Shown here one piece after another: positions 32,108 to 41,702 of a stretch of DNA of 64,000 nt; the stretch's first letter is position 1; every line of letters begins with the position of its first letter. A program made the position numbers and the translations under genes. Origin of the DNA: Sphingobacterium bambusae (GTDB taxonomy: Bacteria; Bacteroidota; Bacteroidia; Sphingobacteriales; Sphingobacteriaceae); contig NZ_CP138332.1 in the NCBI RefSeq assembly GCF_033955345.1, positions 3,100,001-3,164,000 of the forward strand. The letters run 5' to 3'. The notes beneath the pieces are model-generated. The model made no database searches. It worked only from the letters and a program-made list of their open reading frames with translations, and was not told where the DNA came from.

Positions 32108-33253
32108 TTAGTTTACTTTAACCGTATGTGTATACTCCTTATCGCCCTGCAGGATGACGCTAATCGTGGTCGACTTGCCATCCACGGCGCCATCAAACTT
32201 CCACTTATCATCCCACTGGGTGACCGCATTGAGCAGCTTCAAATGATAATAGGAAGGGTCGCTGGCCGCTGTTGGGCGGCTATCCGTTGGGTTTTTCGCG
32301 CCAAATTGCTGAACCACCGTGTTGCCGTTGACCAACGTGCTTAATTGAAATTTATAGCGCTCGTCTCGGCCCCATCCCTCTTGACGGAAGGTGACGACAC
32401 CCGTGCCGCTCCAGATGCCTTTTCCTTGGTAAGGTAGGTTGAACAAAATCTTGTTTTCGGGCGAGAACCAAAGGCCTATGGAGCGTATCTCCGTAAAGCT
32501 GACCGTGGCCACATTAAAGTCCAGCAGGATGCGGTAAACGCCCGTTTGGCTGACTTGCATGCTCGTTTCTTCGCTGGCTTCTTTCAGCTTCACCTGATCG
32601 TCCGTGAAGAACCGGCGCGCATTCACATCCTTCCTGTCGAGGAACACATAGCTCTTGCCTGCCTCTAGGCGGGTGTAGATCTCAAATTCGCCGGTTGCCG
32701 TTTGTTTGAACGGCAAGGCCGTAGCGACAGCCGTTCCGCCTTCTGAGCCCTCGCCCGACACATAGAGCTCATCTGGAATATCGGCGAAACCCTCCAAGCT
32801 GCTGATGTTGAGCTTGCGCACCACCGCCGACTGTACCCGGTTGATGCCGCGGGAGGAAACCACCGTCCACTGCACCTCGCCGCTTTCGCCCGGATTGACG
32901 CCCGAGGAGATGGCCACCGCATTGAGCACCTTGTGCGTGACATAGGCATTGTTGGCGAAGCCATTGTTGTTGGACATCAACTTGTAGAGTGGCTTCGAGA
33001 AATCGCCCCCCACCTTGTCAAACAGCACCTCATACAAAGGAGCGCCGCCGTCTTCGCTGAGCGCCGCCTCCCATTCGAAAAATAGGGAAGCCGTGCTGGA
33101 GCTGACCAACTTCACCGACTTGTTGTCAAGCGGTTCGAAGAGGCTGTTGACGGCCGTAACCTGCACGTCGGTATAGTTCATATCATCGGTTTTGCAAGCT
33201 CCAAAGCAAGCGAGCAGGGCAGATAGCCAAATAAAAATGAAATTTCTTTTCAT
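32108..33253 (-). CDS. SusE-like outer-membrane glycan-binding lipoprotein
   Basis: 381 residues. Signal peptide with Cys at about residue 20 (LSALLACFGAC) followed by KTDDMNY. Residues about 30-140 are an Ig-like SusE N-terminal domain (FFEWEAALSEDGGAPLYEVL, then NPGESGEVQWTVVSSRGIN). The rest consists of starch-binding-type repeats, for example IGLWFSPENKILFNLPYQGKG and TQWDDKWKFDG. Position after SusD and before the GH76 genes fits a surface glycan-binding protein that captures mannan for the SusC/SusD transporter. Confidence 0.87.
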   Translation of the reverse strand: MKRNFIFIWLSALLACFGACKTDDMNYTDVQVTAVNSLFEPLDNKSVKLVSSSTASLFFEWEAALSEDGGAPLYEVLFDKVGGDFSKPLYKLMSNNNGFANNAYVTHKVLNAVAISSGVNPGESGEVQWTVVSSRGINRVQSAVVRKLNISSLEGFADIPDELYVSGEGSEGGTAVATALPFKQTATGEFEIYTRLEAGKSYVFLDRKDVNARRFFTDDQVKLKEASEETSMQVSQTGVYRILLDFNVATVSFTEIRSIGLWFSPENKILFNLPYQGKGIWSGTGVVTFRQEGWGRDERYKFQLSTLVNGNTVVQQFGAKNPTDSRPTAASDPSYYHLKLLNAVTQWDDKWKFDGAVDGKSTTISVILQGDKEYTHTVKVN

Positions 33254-33271
33254 GATTGCTTAGATTATAGA

Positions 33272-34912
33272 TTAGTTAGCATGGCCGGGATTATTCGGCA
33301 ATAAGTTGTTGTTTAAGTCGACCTCCACTTGCGGCAGCGACCAGAGGTAGTCCCTGTTCTCGTCAAAGCGGCGCGTATCGAGGCGGATGTAGCTGTTGTT
33401 GCCGTTGGCAAATTTTGCACCATACACCGGCCCATCCAGGTAGGTTTTGCCCGCTTTCCAGCGGATGATATCGAAGTAGCGCAAGCCCTCCAAAGCCAGT
33501 TCGCTGCGACGCTCGTTGCGGATGAGCGTAGTCATCGCTTCGTTGCTTAGCCCTGCAGGAAAGTCCAGCGCGGCAGCCGCCTCAAAGCCAGCCCGTGCCC
33601 GGATGGGGCGGATGGTTTGGTTCCACAGCGCGGCATCCAGTTGACCCAGCTGCTGCTTGGCCTCGGCATACATCAATAGCACATCCGCGTAGCGAAACAT
33701 AATGATGTTTAGACCCGACTGGAACACCTCGGTGGCTGTGCGATCATAATATTTACGCACATAATAGCCCGTAGGCGAAGCGTTGGCCGCAGGGCCACTA
33801 TACACATCCATGCGCTCTTGCTCGCTGCCTCCCGTGCCGGGGCGTGTGTAGATGGTGCGTGTTGATCCATCAAAATTGACCCATTGCGCGCCATGGTGCA
33901 CCAGCGTAGCCGTTAAGCGCGGATCCCGATTGACGTAGGGATTGTTTTCATTGTAGCTGGCATTGCCCTGAATGGAGCTGCCGTTTAGCATCAAGTAGTT
34001 GTCGACCAAGCTCTGCAAGGGCGCGTAGGCATTCAGTCGGGCACCGGCCGATAGTGGCGCGGCATCGTAGAGCTTGCCCCATGTTTTCAAAATGGGCAGT
34101 TGCGCATAGTCCAAAATAACCTCTTCATTGTATTCATTGGCCGCTTCAAAGAGGCCGGTATAGCTAGGGAAGAGCGCATAGTTGCCGTAGCTGCCCTGCG
34201 CATTGATCAAGCTATCGCAGTAGTCGGCCGTTTTCTGCCAGTTGCTTTCATAGAGGTAGGCACGCGCCTGAAAAGCCATGGCTGCGCCTTTGGTGATGCG
34301 GCCGCGATCGGCATTAGGCAGTTCATTGCGGCTAGGCAGCATACTGCTGATGGCCGAAAGTTCGGTATGGATAAAGGCCATCACCGTAGCTTTGGGCGTG
34401 CGGGCAATTTGTTCCGACTCCTCCAGGCTGATGTCTTCGGTAAAGAAAGGCACATCGCCGTAGAAGTTGACCAACCTAAAATAGATCAAGGCCCGGATAA
34501 AGCGCATCTCCGCTATTTTTCGCTGTTTCCAGCTGTCGCTAGCATCTAGCACGCGATCTACATTGGCCAAGAACACATGCACGGTTTTTAGTCCGCCATA
34601 GGCATCGCCCCACTCGGAAGCGAAACGCCCCAGCGTAGGCATAGGCATACCATTGCGAATGCTGCGTTGATCTGTATTGGAACGCCCTTCAAAGATATTA
34701 TCGCTAAGGGCCTCATCGTTAAACATCTTGTCGGCCGAATACATTTGATTGTAGGCCATATTGACCATCTGCTCGGCATTGGCGGCCGACTGCCAAAAGT
34801 TGGCATCGGTAAAGTCATCGGTGGGCAGTGGATCCATGGTATTGCAGGAATACAAGCTAGCCAACAAGAGACCGCCGCTATATAGAAAGTGAATAATTCG
34901 TTTCATTGTCAT
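33272..34912 (-). CDS. SusD/RagB-family nutrient-binding lipoprotein (mannan locus)
   Basis: 546 residues (544 if the ATG at 34906 is used, which begins KRIIHFLYSGGLLLASLYSC with the lipidated Cys). TPR-like helices typical of SusD: FWQSAANAEQMVNMAYNQMY, MRFIRALIYFRLVNFYGDVP, ITKGAAMAFQARAYLYESNW and the C-terminal IRNERRSELALEGLRYFDIIRWK. It caps the SusC barrel and helps bind oligomannosides. It starts 4 bases after the susC stop, so the pair is tightly coupled. Confidence 0.96.
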   Translation of the reverse strand: MTMKRIIHFLYSGGLLLASLYSCNTMDPLPTDDFTDANFWQSAANAEQMVNMAYNQMYSADKMFNDEALSDNIFEGRSNTDQRSIRNGMPMPTLGRFASEWGDAYGGLKTVHVFLANVDRVLDASDSWKQRKIAEMRFIRALIYFRLVNFYGDVPFFTEDISLEESEQIARTPKATVMAFIHTELSAISSMLPSRNELPNADRGRITKGAAMAFQARAYLYESNWQKTADYCDSLINAQGSYGNYALFPSYTGLFEAANEYNEEVILDYAQLPILKTWGKLYDAAPLSAGARLNAYAPLQSLVDNYLMLNGSSIQGNASYNENNPYVNRDPRLTATLVHHGAQWVNFDGSTRTIYTRPGTGGSEQERMDVYSGPAANASPTGYYVRKYYDRTATEVFQSGLNIIMFRYADVLLMYAEAKQQLGQLDAALWNQTIRPIRARAGFEAAAALDFPAGLSNEAMTTLIRNERRSELALEGLRYFDIIRWKAGKTYLDGPVYGAKFANGNNSYIRLDTRRFDENRDYLWSLPQVEVDLNNNLLPNNPGHAN

Positions 34913-34916
34913 GCTG

Positions 34917-37900
34917 TTAAAACTGTATATCTAAGCCCAAACCATAATATTTCAAGGTGGGGTAGTTACGAGCGCTGTTGGCGCTACCGCTCATGTTACT
35001 ATCAAATTCAGACGATTCTGGATCGATCCAAGAGTTCATGCTAAGCGTGAGCAAATTTTGCGCATTGGCAAAGATGCGTGCCCGCTGCAGGTGTAGGCGA
35101 TTGGCCCAGCCCTGCGGCAAGGAATAGCCCACCTGCAGGTTTTTGAGACGCGCATAGCGCCCGTTGAACAGGTAGATATCCGACTCCATTTGGTAGTTGT
35201 TGCTGGTGGAGGGTGACCCGGCCGCCGTGAGGCGAGGCCATGCGGCATCGGTGTTGGTCGGTGTCCAATAGTCCAGTTGATGTTGGTAAATGGTAAAGGA
35301 ATAGTTTTCGTGGAAAGGCTCTACCAGCTCGCCGCGCACCATCATATCGCGCTTGCCTACTCCCTGCCAAAACATGCTGAAATCGAAATTTTTGAACTTC
35401 AGGTCGTAGGTAAAGCCAAAAGTAAGGCGTGGAAAGGCGTGGCCCAGCACAAAGCGATCTTTGGAGTCGATGACACCATCGTTGTTGCGGTCTATATAGC
35501 GCACATCGCCGGGCTGCAGATCCGAGGAGCTGGTACCCACGGGTAGGGCAGCCGTTTCGATCTCCTGCATATTTTGGAAATAACCTTGCACCTTATAGCC
35601 GTAATAAGCGTTGATTGGCAAGCCTTCGCGGATAATCTTGCGAATGCGATCGGCCTCCGAGAACTGCTCTTTTCCTTCAAAATAGGTGACCTCGTTGTGC
35701 GTGTCGCCGATATTTGCCGAAAAGTTATGCTGCGCTTCGCCGGTGCGCAGGTTGTAGGCCAACACCAACTCCCAGCCCTGGTTATTCATTTGGCCGATAT
35801 TGCGTTTGCTCAATTGGGTGCCAAAAACAGCCGGTGTTCTTGGCGTAATCAAAATATCGGTGGTGTGCTTGTGGAAATAGTCGAAGCTTGCGGTTAGACG
35901 GTTGTGCAAAAATGAAGCATCTACCCCCACATTAAAATTGGCTGTTTTTTCCCATTGTAGATCTTCCGTTCCTATCTGAAAGCCTGCGCCACTAACCGCG
36001 CTGTTATTAAATCCGTAACTATTGTTAAAAGGTTCATAACGCGTTAGAAATTGATACGCCGGCATGTCTTGGTTGCCCAACGAACCATAAGAAGCGCGCA
36101 GTTTCAAGTCGCCCACCCGCTCGCTGTAGGCTTGCATAAAGGATTCCTCGGAGAGGCGCCAGCCGGCAGATACCGAAGGGAAAAAGCCGTTGCGAAATAC
36201 TTTTGCAAAACGGGAAGAGGAGTCGTAACGAAAAGTAGCTTCTAAAAAGTAGCGCTGTGCGTAGGTGTAAGCTAGCCGCCCGATGAGGGAGCTGATGCTG
36301 ATCTCTTCGGTGCCTCCGAGGGAAGACCGGCTGGTGGGATCAAACTCCGTTCCCGTGGTGGGGGTGCCTAGAATAGGATCGGTGAATAGGTATTTGATCT
36401 CGTTGATGCGGCGCGTATAGGATTCGTTGGTTCCGCCAAAGAGCCCCTTCACTTCATGGTCACCAAAGGTCTTGTTGTAATCCAGGAGCAATTGGTAGTT
36501 GAGCATGGTCGCCTTCTCGTTAAAATCTTCCGTATTGCGTGTAGAGTTGACATTGACGGCCGGCCTTTCCGCATCAGCACTGGCATAGAGCGGCACTTGC
36601 AAGCGCCGGATAAAGCGATGGTCGGCATTGATATCGGCACCGAAAACCCCGCGGAGCTTCAGCCCGTCCATCAGCCGCACATCGAGGGCGATGTTGGCGT
36701 TGAAAAAGTCGTTGTCGGTTTTGACATAGCCCCCATCCCGCAGTTCGGCCAAGGGATTTTGATCGGTCAAGGCATTGTTGATCAGGTAGCGACCATTATC
36801 GGCCTGCATGCGGTAGTAATAATAGGGCGGTATGCGCGACGAGTTGATAATGGCATTGCCAGCGGTGCTGCTCAAACCATTATTACGCGCATAGGACAGG
36901 ATGGTATTTAGCTTAAAGATGCCATACTCGGTAGACATATTGCTGCGCAAGTTGTAGCGCTTGATACCATAATTGCTGTTGCCCACAAAATTACTGCGTT
37001 GATCCAAAAAACCGCCTGAAAAGAGGTAGGTGGAACTTTCGCCACCGCCGGATACGGAAACATTATGGTTCTGTTGCAAGGCCGTTTGCATAATCTGGTC
37101 GTAGTTCCACTGCTCTATCCCGCGGTTATTGTACAGATCTTGGATTTGATCGGGCGTAAACTCGGGGTTCTTGCCCACATTGGTCAGCGCGAGGTTTTTG
37201 AGGGTCGCATTTTGGTAGCCCTGCACCGGCGCGTACAAAATCTGCGGATCCTGCGCGCCTACCAACGAAGAAAGGCTGACGCGGGGGCGTTGATTTCGCT
37301 TACCACTTTTGGTGGTGACCAGCAACACCCCATTGGCCGAGCGCGATCCATAGATGGCCGCCGTACCAGCATCTTTTAATACCGATACATTTTCGATATC
37401 CATGGGGTTGAGCTTATTGAGCGCCGCCACATCGGTGATCAAGCCGTCGATGACCACCAAAGGGCCATTGCTATTTAAGGTGGATATCCCGCGGATATTG
37501 ATATTCATGGTATTGCCGTTGGGGTCCATGCTGCGCTGCTGTATGTTTAAGCTGGGCGAGGCACCCTGCAAGGCCTGCATAGCATTGGCCACCGGCCTAT
37601 TTTCAATGGCTTTGGCATTGATTTGATCGACGGCGCCCACCACCGAGCGGCGTGTGGTGGTGCCATAGCCCACCACAATAACCTCGTCCAGCGATTGATT
37701 GTTGGCAGACATGGTGACGGTGATCTCTTCGCCATCTACGCGTCGCATCACATCTTGATAGCCCAAGAAGGTGATGCGTAGGTTGTCGCCCAGCTTGGCA
37801 TTAAGGCTGAAGGCACCGCTATTGTCGGTCACTGCCGAGCTGCTGGTGCCTACGACGAGCACCGTTGCCCCCTGTATGGGGCTGCCGCGCTCATCGACTA

Positions 37901-38027
37901 CCTTTCCCCGCACCGACAGTTGTACCTCCATGTGGCGCGATAAAAAGCTGTCGATGCTCGCCTGTACAGGAAAATGCCCAAACAGCAAAGCTCCCGCAAC
38001 AAGAAATAATTTCGACTTTTTGATCAT
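34917..38027 (-). CDS. SusC/RagA-family TonB-dependent transporter (mannan locus)
   Basis: 1036 residues. Signal peptide MIKKSKLFLVAGALLFGHFP to about residue 23. The carboxypeptidase-regulatory-like domain (VRGKVVDERGSPIQGATVLV) spans about 40-115, with the TonB-box-like DEVIVVGYGT next. The plug domain contains NIRGISTLNSNGPLVVIDG and AAIYGSRSANGVLLVTTKSG, and the barrel ends with GLGLDIQF. Imports oligomannosides released by surface GH76 activity across the outer membrane. Promoter and two operator palindromes lie directly upstream. Confidence 0.97.
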   Translation of the reverse strand: MIKKSKLFLVAGALLFGHFPVQASIDSFLSRHMEVQLSVRGKVVDERGSPIQGATVLVVGTSSSAVTDNSGAFSLNAKLGDNLRITFLGYQDVMRRVDGEEITVTMSANNQSLDEVIVVGYGTTTRRSVVGAVDQINAKAIENRPVANAMQALQGASPSLNIQQRSMDPNGNTMNINIRGISTLNSNGPLVVIDGLITDVAALNKLNPMDIENVSVLKDAGTAAIYGSRSANGVLLVTTKSGKRNQRPRVSLSSLVGAQDPQILYAPVQGYQNATLKNLALTNVGKNPEFTPDQIQDLYNNRGIEQWNYDQIMQTALQQNHNVSVSGGGESSTYLFSGGFLDQRSNFVGNSNYGIKRYNLRSNMSTEYGIFKLNTILSYARNNGLSSTAGNAIINSSRIPPYYYYRMQADNGRYLINNALTDQNPLAELRDGGYVKTDNDFFNANIALDVRLMDGLKLRGVFGADINADHRFIRRLQVPLYASADAERPAVNVNSTRNTEDFNEKATMLNYQLLLDYNKTFGDHEVKGLFGGTNESYTRRINEIKYLFTDPILGTPTTGTEFDPTSRSSLGGTEEISISSLIGRLAYTYAQRYFLEATFRYDSSSRFAKVFRNGFFPSVSAGWRLSEESFMQAYSERVGDLKLRASYGSLGNQDMPAYQFLTRYEPFNNSYGFNNSAVSGAGFQIGTEDLQWEKTANFNVGVDASFLHNRLTASFDYFHKHTTDILITPRTPAVFGTQLSKRNIGQMNNQGWELVLAYNLRTGEAQHNFSANIGDTHNEVTYFEGKEQFSEADRIRKIIREGLPINAYYGYKVQGYFQNMQEIETAALPVGTSSSDLQPGDVRYIDRNNDGVIDSKDRFVLGHAFPRLTFGFTYDLKFKNFDFSMFWQGVGKRDMMVRGELVEPFHENYSFTIYQHQLDYWTPTNTDAAWPRLTAAGSPSTSNNYQMESDIYLFNGRYARLKNLQVGYSLPQGWANRLHLQRARIFANAQNLLTLSMNSWIDPESSEFDSNMSGSANSARNYPTLKYYGLGLDIQF

Positions 38028-38061
38028 AATGAAAAATGGTTTATATCGTGGCTTTCGCCTG

Positions 38062-38083
38062 TTAGCAAAACCGGGTTAGCTTA
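38062..38083. promoter_or_regulatory. LacI-type operator, susC site 1
   Basis: AGCAAAACCGGGTTAGCT is an imperfect palindrome centred at 38072/38073, two mismatched pairs from the perfect site at 40537-40560. Its centre is 22 bases (two helix turns) from site 2. It lies between the susC start codon and the -7 element. Confidence 0.65.
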
Positions 38084-38088
38084 TCGCC

Positions 38089-38109
38089 TAAACCGGTTTA
38101 ACAAATGTA
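38089..38109 (-). promoter_or_regulatory. susC promoter -7 element and operator site 2
   Basis: On the minus strand TACATTTG (38109-38102) matches TAnnTTTG exactly. Immediately downstream is the perfect 12-bp palindrome TAAACCGGTTTA (38089-38100), covering the expected start of transcription, an ideal place for repression. No clear -33 element was found. Confidence 0.65.
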
Positions 38110-38226
38110 GATATAAAATTCACAATTCCTAGTAAAGCCGTTATTTTTTTAGGTAACATTCGCGTTAAAGCTGCCCGATAGCCGCCGCTGCTGGGCGCAG
38201 AAGCCAGAAAAACCGGCCGGGATGAA

Positions 38227-38271
38227 CAAAAAAAAACGGCGCCGAGGGATGGTTGATGTCCCTCGGCGCCG
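38227..38271 (-). terminator. Rho-independent terminator of the kinase/transporter unit
   Basis: CGGCGCCGAGGGA (38237-38249) pairs perfectly with TCCCTCGGCGCCG (38259-38271), and an A-run on the plus strand at 38228-38236 gives a U-tract on the minus strand. It separates MFS/ROK transcription from susC. Confidence 0.92.
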
Positions 38272-38312
38272 CTGTTGCACGGGCCTAATGCCGCTAGATG
38301 GCTGCGGTAAGC

Positions 38313-39614
38313 TTAGCCGGTGGCGTCTTTCATGCTTTCCAAGTCTTTGCCCTTGGTTTCGGGCAGGAGCAGGATGAAAACAAAGGAAAGGACTACCATG
38401 AGCGCATAGAACAGAAAGATATAGAAACCGCCCTGCTCAAAGCCCTCCACCACCACGGGAAATAGCCAAGAGATGATGGCCGCAAAGACCCAGTGGGTGC
38501 TGCTGCCGAGGGAGGAGCCTTTGGCGCGAACCTCATTGGGGAATATCTCGGCCAGAAAGACCCAAATGACGGCCCCCTGCGAGAGGGCAAAGCAGCCGAT
38601 AAAACCGATGATGTAGAACAATAAAAAGGAGGAATGCTCGCCCTTAAGACCGAAGGCGGTGAGCAGCAAGAAGACAAACATGCCCACGGCGCCCAGCAGC
38701 AATAGCTTTTTGCGCCCCACACGGTCGATGATGCTCATGCCCAGCAGGGTGAAGAGCACATTGGTGCCGCCAATAAAGATGGGCTGCAGGTAGGCCAGCT
38801 GTGCATCGAAGCCAGCCATCTCGAAGATGCGCGGGGCATAGTAGAGGATGGCGTTGATGCCGGTCATTTGGTTGAAAAAAGCCAAGAGCACGGCGAAGAC
38901 AATAGGCTTGCTATAGCGCTTTTGCCAAAGGGATGTAGCCTGCTGCGGTGTAGACGTAGCGCTGCTGTCGGCGCTATCGGCCATAGCGGAAGCTTGTCCC
39001 AAGCGCGCAAAGACGACATGGGCGGCCTCGCTGCCGCGGTGCAGGGCTAGCCAACGCGGACTCTCCGGCAGCAGGCGCAGCAGCGCATAGAAGAGGGCGG
39101 CGGGTAGCGCCATAATGCCCAGCATATAGCGCCAAGCATTGTCGCCCAGGCCGGCAAAGAGGAAGTTGGTGAGGTAGGCCACGAAAATACCCGATACGAT
39201 CATGATCTGGAAGAGACCGGTAAGCTTGCCCCGATCTTTGGCCGGCGCAATCTCGGAAATATAAACCGGCCCAACCACCGAACTGACGCCCACGGCGAGT
39301 CCGCCTAGAAAGCGGAATAGTAAAAATAACGACCAAATAGGCGATAGCCCACAGCCGATGGCGGAGAAGAGGTATAGGAGCGCGATAAGCGCCAACACCG
39401 GTTTGCGTCCATATTTCTCCGCATAGCCACCGGCCAAGAGGGCGCCCAAGATGGTGCCGATAAGGGAGATGGATACCGTTAAACCATGCCAAAAGGCGTC
39501 CAGCTGCCACAGCTGCTGGATAATTTGTTCGGCGCCGGAGATGACGGCAGTTTCAAAGCCGAAGAGAAAGCCCCCCAAGGAGGCGATCAGCGCATATTTC
39601 CATACATTTTTCAT
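38313..39614 (-). CDS. Sugar-porter family MFS transporter
   Basis: 433 residues with twelve predicted membrane helices. Sugar-porter signatures: GFLFGFETAVISGAEQII in helix 1, GGYAEKYGRKPVLALIAL, RFLGGLAVGVSSVVGPVYIS with EIAPAKDRGKLTG, PESPRWLALHRGSE after helix 6, and the C-terminal LPETKGK. Closest in style to XylE/AraE-like proton symporters. It would import mannose or a related sugar from the periplasm for the ROK kinase whose gene overlaps its start by 4 bases (ATGA). Both sit behind the perfect operator palindrome. Confidence 0.93.
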   Translation of the reverse strand: MKNVWKYALIASLGGFLFGFETAVISGAEQIIQQLWQLDAFWHGLTVSISLIGTILGALLAGGYAEKYGRKPVLALIALLYLFSAIGCGLSPIWSLFLLFRFLGGLAVGVSSVVGPVYISEIAPAKDRGKLTGLFQIMIVSGIFVAYLTNFLFAGLGDNAWRYMLGIMALPAALFYALLRLLPESPRWLALHRGSEAAHVVFARLGQASAMADSADSSATSTPQQATSLWQKRYSKPIVFAVLLAFFNQMTGINAILYYAPRIFEMAGFDAQLAYLQPIFIGGTNVLFTLLGMSIIDRVGRKKLLLLGAVGMFVFLLLTAFGLKGEHSSFLLFYIIGFIGCFALSQGAVIWVFLAEIFPNEVRAKGSSLGSSTHWVFAAIISWLFPVVVEGFEQGGFYIFLFYALMVVLSFVFILLLPETKGKDLESMKDATG

Positions 39615-40459
39615 TGTTTATAAGAGCTAGCAAGACCATAAAATAGATTCCATTCTTGAAAGGATGCCACATAGCAGGGCAGCTGCAGTGCCTTTTTAAC
39701 GGCGGGTAAAAACCAGGGGTGCGCCTTGGCGATGTTGCCGCCAAAAACAATCGCATCTGGCTTTAGGGGCAGGATATGCTGCCGTATAAAATCCTGCAGC
39801 GCAACGGCGAGGTAATCAAAGGCGGCGCTACGCTCGGCCTCCATACCTTTGGCCTCTAGGAGGGCTTTGACATGGGGCAGGCTATGGATGCCACGGCTTT
39901 GGAGAAAAGCCAAGATGCCGCGCGTGGAGATATAGTCCTCGGCAATGCCCTCGCGGAAAGGCGCCGATCCATAGTTGAGGTCCTTGACATCGTCGCCGGC
40001 ATATAGGGCCGAGCCGAGGCCGGTGCCCAAGGTGAGGCCGACAACGCGCTGTGCCTGCAGTTGATAGTGGTAGAGCTCTCCCCATAAAAAAGCCTCGGCA
40101 TCGTTGATAAAACGCACGGCCGCCGCCGGAACAGCATAGTGGGCGCTGAGGTAGGACTTGACATCCATATGCAGCAGGGCTTGGTATTTGTGCATGCCAT
40201 CCATAAGGCAGATGCCCTGCGCATAGTCGAATGGCCCGGGCATGGCAATGAGCAGGGCTTCGATGCTGTGCTGCTCGGCGTCCCACACCTGCCGGATGAC
40301 GCTATCCCATTGCGCCAAAATATAGGCGCGGCTTTCGCCGCTATCGACATCGCCCTTGGCTTCTTTTAGTGCGGTGTAGCTACCGTTTTCGGCCTGTAGG
40401 GCGGCTGCGGCAATATGCGATCCGCCGATATCCAAGCAGAGCATGATGGATGTTTTCAT
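39611..40459 (-). CDS. ROK-family sugar kinase
   Basis: 282 residues. N-terminal phosphate-binding motif MLCLDIGGSHIAAAAL near residue 6-21, the second loop VGLTLGTGLGSALYAG near 140, and the C-terminal IVFGGNIAKAHPWF. The catalytic Asp is probably that in RFINDAEAFLWGE near 115. The zinc motif found in many ROK proteins (CxCGxxGCxE) is not seen. It likely phosphorylates mannose or glucose taken up by the MFS transporter it is fused to by overlap. It is the first gene of its transcript, about 80 bases after the operator. Confidence 0.87.
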   Translation of the reverse strand: MKTSIMLCLDIGGSHIAAAALQAENGSYTALKEAKGDVDSGESRAYILAQWDSVIRQVWDAEQHSIEALLIAMPGPFDYAQGICLMDGMHKYQALLHMDVKSYLSAHYAVPAAAVRFINDAEAFLWGELYHYQLQAQRVVGLTLGTGLGSALYAGDDVKDLNYGSAPFREGIAEDYISTRGILAFLQSRGIHSLPHVKALLEAKGMEAERSAAFDYLAVALQDFIRQHILPLKPDAIVFGGNIAKAHPWFLPAVKKALQLPCYVASFQEWNLFYGLASSYKQ

Positions 40460-40536
40460 AGGCGCGGGCAGCGTCCATAACGGGACGTATCGTCGTGTAA
40501 AAAAGTGGTCGTAAACATGATTTATAAAGGTTGAAC

Positions 40537-40560
40537 AATAGCAAAACCGGTTTTGCTATT
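40537..40560. promoter_or_regulatory. Perfect LacI-type operator upstream of the ROK kinase
   Basis: A perfect 24-base palindrome: arm AATAGCAAAACC followed by its complement GGTTTTGCTATT. It lies 77 bases upstream of the ROK start codon and just beyond the stop of the LacI gene. A central CG step flanked by A/T-rich arms is typical of LacI-family operators, and the same AAACCGGTTT core recurs twice at susC. Confidence 0.8.
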
Positions 40561-40598
40561 TGTAAATCTAGAAGATTTTGGGAGAACCTCCAAATATT

Positions 40599-41588
40599 TT
40601 ATAAAGAACTTTCGCGGATCTGTATGTTGGATCGGATAATTTTCTCGCTGGGCGCCTTGTCTTTATCGCTGAGTTGCTCGATAAGCATCTGCACGACGGC
40701 CTTGGCGATCTTTTCCAGCGGCTGCCGGATGCAGGAGATCTGCGGGCGCATGAGTTCCAGCAGTTCGAGGTCGTCAAAAGCGATGATGCCGAGCTGCTGC
40801 TCGCGCTCCAGCTTGCGCATGGCCTTCAATCCGGCTACGCATACATAGTTGGTGCTGAAAAACAGGGCGTCGATCTCTGGGTTTTTCTTCAGCCATTTGC
40901 TGATGGCCTTGACGGGATTTTCGTCTTTATCCAGAAAGGAGGTGTAGAGCAGTTGCTCTTTGCTGCCATTTTCGGCGAGCACATCTTGGTAGGCGCGCAG
41001 GCGATCTTGCATTTGTGGCTGCTGAGAAGCGATGGTGACCATGCCGATATGCCCATAGCCCTGCTCCAGCAGGTGCTCCACGGCCTCTCGGCTGGCTTCA
41101 TAGTTGTTGGTGCCCACGTAGTTGGTCGGCAAGCTGGGTATCTTGCGATCAAACAGTACGAGGGGCATCTTGCTTTTCAGCATGCGCTCCACCTCGCTAT
41201 CCAAGGCGTCGGTGGGCGCCAAGATGATGCCTTCTACCTGCTTGTCCAGCATGGTTTGCACAATCTCTGCAGCCAGCTGATTGTCGCCCATGGTGCTGCT
41301 GTACAGTACTTGGTATCCATGTTTGCGCAGGTATTCTTCGATATGCAGCGCGATGGGTCCGAAAAAGGAATCGCCGATGTTTTCCACGATCAGTCCGATG
41401 GTGCGCGACTTTCCCGTGGCCAAACTTTTGGCCAAGGCGTTGGGCTTATACCCGATCTCTTCGATATAATCACGGATGCGCTGGGCGGATGCCTTGCTGA
41501 TACGGCCTTCTTCGGCCTTGCCATTGATTACCAAAGAAACGGTAGATTTTGATACCTTCAGGTGTTTCGCTATTTCACTAATGGACAT
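40599..41588 (-). CDS. LacI-family transcriptional regulator
   Basis: 329 residues. The N-terminal HTH starts MSISEIAKHLKVSKSTVSLV and is followed by the hinge helix region YKPNALAKSLATGKSRTIG, where ALAKSL inserts into the minor groove. The periplasmic-binding-like sensor domain (about 60-329) has NIGDSFFGPIALHIEEYLRK, LVLFDRKIP and GIIAFDDLELLELMRPQISC. A probable repressor of the mannan locus, since palindromes typical of this family lie before both downstream transcripts. Effector unknown, perhaps mannose or a mannobiose-type sugar. LacI control of a SusCD locus is less common than hybrid two-component or ECF control in this phylum. Confidence 0.93.
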   Translation of the reverse strand: MSISEIAKHLKVSKSTVSLVINGKAEEGRISKASAQRIRDYIEEIGYKPNALAKSLATGKSRTIGLIVENIGDSFFGPIALHIEEYLRKHGYQVLYSSTMGDNQLAAEIVQTMLDKQVEGIILAPTDALDSEVERMLKSKMPLVLFDRKIPSLPTNYVGTNNYEASREAVEHLLEQGYGHIGMVTIASQQPQMQDRLRAYQDVLAENGSKEQLLYTSFLDKDENPVKAISKWLKKNPEIDALFFSTNYVCVAGLKAMRKLEREQQLGIIAFDDLELLELMRPQISCIRQPLEKIAKAVVQMLIEQLSDKDKAPSEKIIRSNIQIRESSL

Positions 41589-41702
41589 GCTGCTTTTTTC
41601 TTGGCAGCAAAATACGTTTTTTTTGCGAAATGCGGACGGGCTTCGCGGCTCGATTGTTCAAAACCAAAAGGTTAGAAATTTTTTTTATCTTGCATATACG
41701 CT

